Shown: piece after piece, positions 54,649-64,000 of the stretch | How positions within the stretch are numbered: position 1 is the first letter of the stretch | How the letters are laid out: each line of letters opens with the position of its first letter | Source of the DNA: Prinia subflava | Taxonomy: Eukaryota; Chordata; Aves; Passeriformes; Cisticolidae | Reading direction: 5' to 3' | DNA length: 64,000 nucleotides | Assembly (NCBI RefSeq): GCF_021018805.1 | Contig: NC_086247.1 | Location: forward strand, 119,757,094 to 119,821,093 | Position numbers and translations under genes: made by a program | Notes under the pieces: model-generated | The model's input: only the letters and a program-made list of their open reading frames with translations | What the model was told of the DNA's origin: nothing | Databases searched by the model: none

Positions 54649-55902
54649 ACTTCATTCTGGTAACATGTCTCCCATGTCTGGTGTTTGTTTCAATTTTTGC
54701 AAGTGGATCTCAGTTTTGTTGGTGTTGCTTGTACCTGTGGTAATGTCAAAAGCAGCCAGAAGCACAGTCCCCTCTCCAGCCCCCATGGCACCAGCAGACA
54801 GTGGATTATCAAGATGACATGTCAGCTGTGGTATCTCTGCTTCCTCAGCCAGGCTGCTTGCATTTTAAACTGAGTTGCTCTGCAGCAAATGTTACCTGTA
54901 GCACAGGCTTGTCACTGAAACACTGCCCTATGGTAGAGAATCCTCAGTGGTTAAATAGCACAGATAACAAATAGAAAGTAGATTTCAGTTTTGGGTGATC
55001 TTTTTAGATGAATAGAGCCAAAATTAGTGTTCTGGTTCATTCAGCTGTTGGGTCGTTGTTGCTGCCACTTGTGTAGAGCAGAATGATGAGAGGAGTTGCA
55101 AAACTGTGCAAGTGGGCTGGAGAAAACTGAACAGTAGAGGATTCTTCAGTGTTCTGACTTCATTGCTGCTTTTGTTCTGATCTCTCTGCACTCTTTCAGG
55201 TTGTCACTGAGAAAGGCCATTGCAAATTGCACCTAGAACATAAAGTCCCTGCTTCTTAAAGTCCCTGTCAGTGTGCCTTCCAACAGCATGTAAGCCTTTT
55301 TGTGCTGGGAATGGTGGTGTTCGGTTTGTGGCTGGATTTCTTGATTATTTTTTAAGCTGATTTTGGAATATTGCCAGTAGAAATCTGTTTAAGGGAACTG
55401 TTAAAGTAAAACAAAAAGTCCCTAGATTTAAAAGCTAGGAGCTCCCCCTGCTTGCTGTGGCTCCGTGGCAGTCTGGACTGTGGGTCCTGTTGTAAATGCC
55501 CGGTAAAGAGAGCATGTGACCCAAAAGCAGAGCTGGCTTGGCCTTCTTCAGGGTTGTGATGACACAACTGAAAAGTGAGGAACTGCTTCAAATTACTGGT
55601 GGGTTCTGGAGCTGTATCAGTCAATTTTCTCCATTCTGATTACTCTCCATTGTTTTTTTTCTGACCCTCTGTGCACATTGGGTAGCATGGGAAGCTAACC
55701 ACTTTCTTACCCAGAGTCCAGCCTGTCAGAAACAACATTTCAGCACAGCTGTGGCACCCTTTGTTCCTCGATGTGAAATAGTTTAGATCCCCTTTGATCT
55801 GGGGAGGTGAAGGCTCTGCTTTCCTGCCTGGGTACCTGCTGTCTTTACCAGCAAGATGTTTCAGGCAGAAACTTGTGTTTTACATCTTTTACATATGCAG
55901 AC

Positions 55903-56032
55903 TCATAGAGTATTCTGAGTTGAAATGGACCCTCAAGGATCATCAAGTCCAGTTCTTGAGTGCATGGCCCCTACAAGGATTGAACCCACCACCTCGGTGT
56001 TATCAGCACCATGGACTATAACAAGCTTCTTT
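55903..56032 (-). mobile_element. tRNA-Ile-derived SINE (TguSINE1 type), second copy
   Basis: On the - strand a diverged tRNA head reads AGCTTGTTATAGTCCATGG, then GTGCTGATAACACCGAGG and the B-box GGGTTCAATCC. The CR1-like tail follows, with GATCCTTGAGGGTCC and TTTCAACTCAGAATACTC. The A-box region has a small deletion relative to the first copy at 6290-6398. Same family and same - orientation. It lies about 260 bases from a small CpG island. Confidence 0.8.
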
Positions 56033-56034
56033 GC

Positions 56035-56285
56035 ATACTGCCCATGGCCGTGCATAAACCACCTTGTCATGTTTTTGCTGGGGTGACCCAGACGTTTTGT
56101 TGTGGGTGAGGGACAATCCACGTTGGTGCCGGTGGGAAGGCAAGGAGCACCCCGATGGTTATGGTGACTGGAGGGTGGTCTGCCGCCATCAGGACCTGGT
56201 GAGGACTCGGGGGGGGGCGGGTTGTTCTGCAGAATGAAGAACTAACTTAAACCAGACTGTTAATAAAGTATTTTAACCGTGAAGA
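56035..56285. other. Unclassified GC-rich stretch, possibly retroelement-derived
   Basis: Between the SINE and the intronic CpG island is moderately GC-rich DNA with a G-run at 56210-56220 and TTAATAAAGTATTTTAACC near 56260. The AATAAA and neighbouring base composition could suggest an LTR end, but I cannot match a known family, and no matching terminal repeat is visible. Confidence 0.25.
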
Positions 56286-56289
56286 ACAC

Positions 56290-56530
56290 CCCACCCCTGT
56301 GCTCACCTATGTCCCTTTCCCTGCCCGAGCTCCCTTCGCGTCCCTTTCCCGGGGCGCCCCCGCGTGGCGCCCGAAGCCGGGAGCGCCGCCCCAGCCGCCC
56401 AGCCCGCCTCTCGCTGGGCCCGCAGTCATTTGGTTTGCTCTTTCTGGCTTCGTAGTTCGTGAGGCGGCCAGCGAAGGAAAACACCGCTAGAGATTTATTC
56501 CCCCGGCTTTCCGAACAAACGGGTCTCACA
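56290..56530. promoter_or_regulatory. Small intronic CpG island
   Basis: About 240 bases are dense in CpG and GC-rich, standing alone in AT-rich intron DNA 31 kb from the JAZF1 promoter. On the - strand a near-consensus splice donor, ATAG followed by GTGAGC, lies at its left end (GT at 56306-56305). That would suit a short first exon of an antisense transcript starting in the island. The AT-rich flank just to the right (56540-56720) looks unique. Alternatives are an alternative JAZF1 promoter, an enhancer-associated island, or GC-rich retroelement sequence. Confidence 0.45.
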
Positions 56531-59295
56531 GAGCGGGAGCGTGTAATTTCTGTGCTTTGGAATGCTCGTTATATTTCACCCTTGTCTGATTTATTGCGGT
56601 GCCTGTGCTAGGTATAAATATTAAAACAATTTATCATAAATTGAGCATTGCAAAGGCGACATCTGTTTTAGATAACAGGTTTTTTGAGGCTAAACTTTCA
56701 CTGTGCAGTTCATAAACTACACATGGGTCTTAAATCCCTTTCTTTAAACTCAGGTTTTTCCCTCTGTTGTTGAGTGGGCTGACACTTGCAATATTTGTTG
56801 AGTATTCATATGCTCTGTCATGGCTTTAGTGTGTGTTTCTGGAGCTGAAATGTTAAAATTCCCCAGCTAATGCGTGGCATGAGGATGCACTTTAGAATGG
56901 GATTGCTGGGTCCCTTACTGCTTTCTGTCCCCTGTGGCTGTGATGCCATTTCATGAGATGTTTCTCTCCTTGGTCAGAAGGCCAAGGTACCATTGTTGTG
57001 GTGGGTTTTATGTAGCTGTGGTACCACCATAAAAATGGACACAGCACTCCCCTTAGTTACACTGATAACATACTAAAGAGAAAAGCCTCGTGGGGTTTAT
57101 TAAACCAAGTCACAACATGTAGCTTAAAAAAAGAAATAAAGGCTCTGCTTTCCTTTGTCCCTTTTACATGAAAAAATGGGTAGATGGATTGACAGTTCAA
57201 TATACTATGTGTTCTTCTTCAGATTTGAACTCCTGTAATAGAACAAGTGTTTCTGTCATACTCTGTAATCCTGCTCTCCCATGAGGTATCTTGGGAAACC
57301 TCAGAAATGGCATATCAAAATTGTAAACCACAAAGCATAACCCTTAATACAGCCCTGGGGCAAATCTCTGTCTTCTGAATTGCATGGCACAATGGAGATG
57401 ATAGAATAAAAGAATGTTTTGCCTTGCAGGGTTTTTTTCCTTCCCTTTTCCAAGCTAGGTCTAATATTTACAGTATCTCTGTTCTCTGCAGATTTAATTG
57501 AGTCAATTAAGATTCTTAGACTCGATTCCCCCAGGTGTAGGTTTAAAGTTTCTCTTTATTTTCTTTTTTTTCTTCTCCCCTTCCCTCTTGCCAGCTGCTG
57601 TTTCTTGTTCTTGCCTGGTTATAGAGGAGGCAGCTACCTGGGATTTTGGTACCATTTGCAAAGCTCCCTCTATTGCAGTGAGGTGATCTACTGTTCAGGC
57701 AAGCATGAATAACACCTGGCTTCACTTGCCTTTATTTCTGCTTCCTTTTATGCCCTTTACAGTATTTCACCTATTTGAACTGTGTCTTCGGAGGTTTTTC
57801 TTCCTATGTAGAAAACAATCTCTTTGTTTTTCAGTAGTCTTACCTTCTTAAGTAAGGGTTAAGAGGAAGATGTCTTCACAGTTCAAGAGCTGGAGTGGGC
57901 GTGCCTATATTTCAGCTTTTGCCATGCTCAGCTTTGTTCCTTATCAACACCATTACCCAAAAGCTAAGCTGGTATATTCAAGCGACTGTTGATGACCATT
58001 TGTGCTGAAGCAGCAGACTTTTCTCAGGCTGACACTCTGTAAGCCACATGGTCCTTCAGGCATTCTTATTCTCTGTTAGTGGTGTCTCTCAGTTCTTCTA
58101 TGGCTTCTTGCTTTGCTTTGAGACCAACTGAGAATGGCCAGGTACACCCAAAGACTGCATTTTTGTGCCCATTCAGACATGCACCCGGCTCCTGTTGAAG
58201 TGTAACTGTCAAAGGTTTCAGTTTGTTACTCTGAGGATGTTTGGTTGGCATCCAAGTCTTGTACATTGGATGGAATGCTGCCAGCGAGCATTTCCATTGA
58301 AGCCCAGGGTGAGAAGTGTTGTGACTCTGGGAACCAGGAACATTTTCAGTATAGGTACACAGAAAAACACTTTTTCTTCTCCATTTGGCACCAACACTGA
58401 TCATTGTTCTTGGTGTTGCACTTTGCATGTTACTCTTGTCTTTAAATGATTCTTTTACACCAGCCATGGTGTTTTAAATATGTGCTCTTAGAACTCCATG
58501 GCAACTTGATTGTTGAAAAACACGTGGTTTTCAAGAAAGTGCTGGTATTGATACTCATTTGGGTTATCTGAACTGATGGTTGATATGACAAATTTAGCTG
58601 GCACCAATGTAACTTTTAGAGGAGTATTGATAAGAGTCCATGTCCTGACTTTAATCCCAAAATAAGCGTTGTAAAACCAATTATGGTGGTATTCTTAGTT
58701 TATCCAGTAGGTCCAGGGAATAATAGTAATAATAATAATGATGACAATGATGATGATGTTCTTAACTTAGAGCCTTGTTTCAGAGGCCAAATGAATGCCT
58801 TGCTTTTTGTTACCCTGTCTCTGGCTATAGATTTGCAAGCAGCTTGCTCCTCCTTGCTCGCCTTGTATAGGCAAGACTACAAAGGATATTTGGTAAGTTT
58901 GTTACTGGGTTGGCAGGAGAAGCGTGTGATAACTCTGCTCCACACAGAACTACAGCAAGACTCAGTGCCCACCCTTGGCAGTGGCTGTTGTGTGTGTTAA
59001 GATTCCATGGGTTGCCAAGTTCTGTCTTGAAGTGGTCTGTACGAACTACAGAAGTATGAGCTACTCCTGAAATACTGCAAGGGGTTAGGTGCTGCTTTGG
59101 GACGTGCTTCCTGTGTAACCTGGCATGGAAATCAGAAGGGTTCCCAGCCTCAGCACCCACACTGTTGAATACTGATGTCAGTGACAGCTGTCAAAGTGAA
59201 CAAACAAAGGTGCATCTCTGGAGGATTTCTCCTCACTATGGTTTTTCACTGTGGCAAAGCTGAGCTGCTAGCAATCTAGACAGTCTTTCTCACCC
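56531..59295. other. Intron 1 DNA right of the small CpG island
   Basis: The first 200 bases are AT-rich with GATA- and E-box-like motifs and may be regulatory. Otherwise there is only the AAT/GAT microsatellite near 58.7 kb and short chance ORFs. Confidence 0.5.
58723..58759 (+). repeat. AAT/GAT trinucleotide microsatellite
   Basis: It runs from AATAGTAATAATAATAATG into GATGACAATGATGATGATG, an interrupted trinucleotide tract. The asparagine/aspartate run it encodes in one frame is not a protein signal. Confidence 0.85.
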
Positions 59296-59400
59296 ACACA
59301 GAATAATTTACATTGGAAAAAACCTGCAAGATCTTCAAGTCTAACCGTTAAGTTGGCACTGCCAGGTCCACCATTAAACCATGTCCATAATGAAGATTGG
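59296..59400 (-). mobile_element. Short CR1 LINE 3' fragment
   Basis: It reads CACACAGAATAATTTACATTGG, then AAGATCTTCAAGTCTAACCG and GGCACTGCCAGGTCCACCA. This is the reversed CR1 3' end of the variant whose 3'UTR contains an 'accgttaa..ggcactgccaggtcca' block. It is about 105 bases long and diverged. Confidence 0.8.
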
Positions 59401-62400
59401 CAGAGCTTTACAGCATATTACAAAAAGCAAAAACAAACCCTGCCTGATTTTGAGCAAATGATAGACTGAAAAATCTTTATGTGAGTGTCAAGAAGCAAAA
59501 TCTGTACCATCTGTTTAGAGCTTTAACTTCACTCCCTCCCAGATTCGTAGGAGTGAGATGACTTCTGGGGAAGGAGAGGTATAAACACTGCAGAGAGTAT
59601 GTGTGGGAATGCACAAGGGGAAAGATAAACATTTGCACTTAGGTACTGCTGTCTTGTGTGCAGCCATTCATGTGTCATCAATGACATGGGAATGGCTTAC
59701 AAGTGTGCTGAGGTTGGGTGGGTTTTGCCTGCTTAGAGTGAGGCAGGAAGAGGTTCATGCCTGTATGATGTGGGTTCTTCTGACTCTTGTTGTGGTGATA
59801 CCTCACATCAAGAGAAACCATTGCCCGTTGCAACTGGATGGTAAGTGATATTTCTCTGTTTAGTGGATTCCCTAATCTGTCAGGTTTGCTTTAAATTTTG
59901 CAAAGCCTTATTTATTGATTCATTTTTTTACTGGTTTTGGGTTCCTGTTGCATAAGGGAAGTCTCAGCTCTTCCAGGACTGATCCCATGCTCCAGAGAAA
60001 TGAGTTGTGGAGTAAGAATTTCCTGGGCTTGACAGTGTGTTTGAGCAGCAGGAGTTTCAGCTCTATTTGACATACTTCTGTAGATAATCCCAACTCAGAG
60101 GCACAGATAAAAGTGACTGTGTACAGCTGTGATTGATGTTTAGGCTTCAGACTAGTATTAGCTAGCTGTCTGTTCTTCCCTTGAATATAGCAGCGGTTTC
60201 AAGTTTGAAATTTTTATTTAAAGGAAAACAAAACAAAACACTGCCCCCCCCCAAAAAAAAACCAACCAAAAAACCCGCAAAAATGTAGCAGGATACTGAT
60301 ACCAAAAATTGATTTGCAGACCAAAGACCCTCACAATGTTGATCTGCTCTGAGCCTCTTGCACAGCGCTGGTTACAGGACTTCTTTGCCCTAATACTTTC
60401 ATGAAAGCAAGTATCTTCTGCTTTTGAGCTTAATATTTCTAGTATCCAGTCATCTTAATACTTGATAAGCTTTTTCAGTGGTTTATTCTTGCTATAAAAT
60501 CATGTACTTTATTAGGAATTTGGACTCCTGTGAATTAAAATTCAAATTTTTTTCTGTTACAGCCTTCCTACCCACCACCCAGTGGTTTATCCACTTCGAT
60601 TCCTTAGTTTTTCCAAATATGTATATATATTCCCTGTCCACCATGTTGTTACTGTTGCAGGCATTCAAAGGTGACTTCTGGCCTGTTTTAGTTTCTTTCA
60701 TGCTGATTCCCATCAGCAACATTCTGCCATTTCTCTCTGTATCTCAGGATTTGTATCCTCAGCAAATATGTCAGCAGTAATTTGCTTAATCACATGAACC
60801 TCTAAAAGTCACAGAATACATGTCTGGGGTCTGGTGTGGCAGTAATACTGCTTGGAGCCCATCTGCTTGGGATGACTCCTCACTTACAAGAACCATTTCA
60901 CACTTCAACTCTCCTTCTGTTTGTTCAGTTTGTGAAGCGAGTATTTAAGTTTAAAACTCTAGTTAAAAATGTATATATGCTGTGGTAAGATGTTAGTAAG
61001 TAACTAGCATTGCCAAATGTTAGGGTAGGAGATTTAAGATTTCATGATGGGCAGTTATTTTTTTGCAGGAAAAGGGGGTGTGTGTGTGAGAGAGAGTGAA
61101 GAATTGCAGGCTGACAGCAGCACAGGTGTGAAGCAAGTGGGTTTAGGCACCTTACTTGTCTTTGATAAAGGAACAGTGTGGTTTAGTCTCTTACCCAGGA
61201 AGAGCTTTGTTCCCCTTCCCTCGGTGCTGGAGCAGAGTGCTCAGTGGCTGTGTCCTGTGCTGGTGATGGCCAGGAGCTCCTGGCTGTGCCTGGCTTGGCT
61301 GTGACAAGGAAGCAGCCAGAGCAGCCACCCCCTTGGCTCAGGCTGTCCATCCCTGCCTTGGCTTCTGCCAGGGAGAGCAGCCACTGTGCTTCATGTGCTA
61401 GAAGAGAATTGGTGAGTCTGGTCTCATGGGCTCCTTGTTCAGACAGAACTGCAGTCCATCCCCACCCTTTGGGGAAGATAAGGGGATGTGCAAATTGTGG
61501 GTGTGGAAAAGATGGTATTTGATGTTTAGGCATTTATCCAACAGGCAGTTGCATTTTGGTGGTGCCAGACTTGCACAGGCTGTTTTGGCACTGCTTATGG
61601 AAGGTTTTACTTTGATAACTGCAGTGTGCAGTGTTCAGTATGCCTGGCTTAGGACAATATCTGTGCCATCAGATCTTCACTTCTGTTTGCTCAGGCAAGA
61701 GAGATGATCACCTTTCAATATACAGCCCTTAGGACAAGGCTGCTTGCTGTGGGAGGATACTTTTTGGGAGTTGCTGGTTTCCTTTTTGTACACCCTATTG
61801 TACATCCCTGGATATCAGCAGAAGAAGCTACTGTGGAGCTTCATTTGTGACTTAAATGTTACTGACTTTATCTAAGGAAATTTGTTCTCAAAGCAATTTG
61901 AAAGCTATTCGGTAGTCCTTAAATCTGTATTGATTAGCATTCGATATATTATCTTTCTTGTTATTTTTACATATAGAAAGCTGCTTTCATCAATGCCAGT
62001 GTCAGGTTAATACATTAAATATTACCTATTTTACATGTCTTTAAATGCTTTCTATGAGATTTTTTTTAAAACTTCTACATTCTCTGACATGTTGGAAAGA
62101 TGTTTTACTAGCCAACCTTAAACAAAAGCCTGAGATGCTGCTGCAGGCCAATTCCTTCCATGTCTCCAAAGAATCGAGCTGCTTTATCCATAGCAATCAA
62201 GAGAGTTATCAAAAGAAATTTCCTGAGTACTGCTTTGGAGGAGAGTATTTCTAAAATGAAATAGCTTTCAGCAGTCAGCCACACCATCTCTTGGCAATAC
62301 CTGTGATGGGCCACATGGGGTGGTTTGTCACACTGCCTCTGTCTCGGTGTTTAATCCCCAATGCAGTGTGGCATGCTGGACTGAACAGGAATTGGGAGTC

Positions 62401-64000
62401 ACTTGGTGGCCTGTGTGCTCCTCTCTGTGCTCCCTGCTTTCTCTCTACTGCAAATCAAATCCCACTTCCTCACTTCATATCAGTGTCGAAGAACATGAAT
62501 GCTTTGGACTGTTTGATGAGCAGCATTAAGAGACCAAAGAGAACTCTTACTGTATTTGTCTGCTTTAAGATGGTGTGGTTTTAAAATTTGTTCATATTAT
62601 TAATTCTAAAGTTAGGAGCAGCCACACGTCCCATTGCCAAAATCTTATTGTAGCTGTAAAAATTAAGGAGATGATGAAAAACTTTCTTATTGACCTGCCA
62701 GGGGAATAAATGTTTTTTGCATAGATACAGTTCTCTTCTGAACCTCCAGACAGACATGTGCACATTACTTTCTGGAAATACTTGAAGATGATTTTTCAAC
62801 TAAATTAGGATGAATGTCTTTTTAATTTATTTCTATTAATGGATATCATGTGAAATGGCTTGGCTAGTCCTGACATTGTTTAAAAAAGAAACATCAAAAT
62901 ACCAATCCCAATGGAATTAATAAGACTAATTTCCATGCCACTGTTAAATATTATTAAGCCTTAGAAACTCACATGCATTTGTAAGAAAGAGGACCAAAAC
63001 AAATATCAAATAACTTTGCCCCAGAAGAACAACATATGTTTTGTTAAGGGATTTGTGCGAAGATTTTTTTCTGTTTCAGGTTTTGCCTTATCACCATTAG
63101 AAGATTTTTTTTAATTTTACTGATTTCTTTTGAACCTTTTGTTTGAATGATTTATAATTCTCATTAAAAAATATCCTGTGAACAGGCATTGGCCATGTTC
63201 TTTTAGCTCTTTAACTGAATTGAGCAGCAAAATTAAAGAAAGTTTCTGAGAGTTAAAAGATGGTGGGGTTTCTCTTTTTTTCCTTTTTTGAGTTCTGTTT
63301 TTCCTTGTTTCAAAACATTATTAGTTGATAATAATTTTGATAATGATGGAGTATTGTGAAGGGCTCATGACATTTTAAAATTATTTAAGCTTACTTGAAT
63401 TGCTGCATTACCTCCTTACCCCCATCACTTCTTCCCCCATCTCTCTTTCCCCATTTTCTATTACTTCCTTGGGATATTTTTATATATTGTGCTCCAAAGT
63501 GCTGTCAAAGGAGATGCTCAGCTGCAGCAGGTCTGGCAGATACACACAAACTGATAATGGGCCTCTTATAATAACATGTAGATTCAGCTCATGAATTTAC
63601 ACTTGGAACTAGAAAAAAAATCCTGATTTTCAGCTGAGGTGTTGAATGTAATGAAAAGCCTTTCTCATCAGCTTAAACTGCAGTCTGATCATGGTGGATT
63701 GCAGATTCATCTCAATGAAATGTGTAATTTTTAAACTGTAGAGCACAGGAAGCTCTGATCTTACAGCTTCAGACATGAAGGTCAGATAGGTCATTTTAGA
63801 AGAGGTGCCCTGTCCAGGGAAGAGAAGCCTTGCAGATAGCTAAGGTGAATAATCAATGAATACTCTGTCTCCTCACCCTATGTGTTTGTTTTTTACAACA
63901 TGCAGTGTATGGAAATGTATTTTCCATGCAGTGTATAGAAATGAAGATTTCAAATATCCTCCTAAAGAGCATAGGAAAAAATGTCCTAGAAAAAAACTGC
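59401..64000. other. Intron 1 DNA to the window edge, nothing recognised
   Basis: Apart from the A-rich tract at 60226 and a short GT/GA run near 61075-61096, I see no repeat family or exon. The part at 61200-61520 is somewhat richer in GC, with overlapping ORFs on both strands that look like chance. Confidence 0.55.
60226..60285 (+). repeat. A-rich low-complexity tract
   Basis: AAAACAAAACAAAACA, then a C run and long A runs with CCAACC breaks. No attached retroelement body is recognised. Confidence 0.75.

Larger units (their letters stand above)
44546..55902. other. About 11 kb of intron 1, mostly unique-looking
   Basis: It holds the 12-base tandem repeat at 45717, a short TA run near 52007 and a poly(T) run at 54630. 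A 165-codon - strand ORF at 53430-53927 has no recognisable domain. A segment near 48240-48460 carries clustered transcription-factor-like motifs and is discussed among the findings. Confidence 0.5.
25647..64000 (+). other. JAZF1: JAZF1 intron 1 (5' part, runs off the window)
   Basis: The intron starts at the GTGAGT donor at 25647 and no later JAZF1 exon appears on the + strand up to the right edge. I looked for the second exon's conserved residues, the acidic Ser/Thr-rich middle and the two C-terminal fingers, and saw none. Intron 1 of JAZF1 is very long in mammals, so 38 kb of intron here is expected. The contents are CR1 and SINE fragments, simple repeats and otherwise unique AT-rich sequence, plus a small CpG island near 56.4 kb. 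Confidence 0.9.

Noticed and set aside
56363..56373. TGGCGCCCGAA, matching the start of a lysine-tRNA retroviral primer binding site
   Set aside because: The match is only 11 bases in GC-rich DNA, it is not preceded by an LTR ending in CA, and no retroviral frame follows. Coincidence is more likely.

Overview
This window looks like nuclear DNA from a bird, most likely a passerine. It has the sparse, gene-poor layout of a vertebrate genome. It carries many fragments of the avian CR1 retrotransposon on both strands, and two copies of a SINE made of a tRNA-Ile-like head joined to a CR1-like tail. I know that architecture from songbirds (TguSINE1 type), so the passerine call rests mainly on it. 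Nothing here looks bacterial or viral beyond old retroelement relics.

Only one known protein-coding segment is certain: the first coding exon of JAZF1 (juxtaposed with another zinc finger 1) on the + strand at 25532-25646. It encodes residues 1-38, including one complete C2H2 finger, and ends in a strong splice donor. It lies in a roughly 2 kb CpG island (about 24690-26740) that is the JAZF1 promoter region. An AUG-stop minimal upstream ORF sits four bases before the JAZF1 start codon.

Layout: 1-24690 is the upstream intergenic region. It holds a long AAAG microsatellite (2093-2418), an old LTR-like element split by a tRNA-derived SINE (about 5890-6677), CR1 fragments near 7.3, 10.5, 12.0 and 21.4-22.3 kb, and one unexplained short ORF behind a plausible splice acceptor (8925-9109). 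24690-26740 is the CpG-island promoter, exon 1 and the start of intron 1. 25647-64000 is intron 1 of JAZF1, running off the right edge. No later JAZF1 exon is visible. Within the intron are CR1 fragments (28.5, 43.6-44.5 and 59.3 kb), a second SINE (about 55.9 kb), simple repeats, and a small isolated CpG island near 56.3-56.5 kb with a good splice donor on the - strand, possibly an antisense promoter.

In mammals the neighbour beyond the JAZF1 promoter is CREB5, transcribed divergently, with an antisense lncRNA starting near JAZF1. I recognise no exon of either here. I found no operon-like, CRISPR-like or otherwise undescribed multi-gene system. The points most worth checking are the start-stop uORF of JAZF1, the orphan ORF at 8.9 kb, the intronic CpG island and the nested retroelements.
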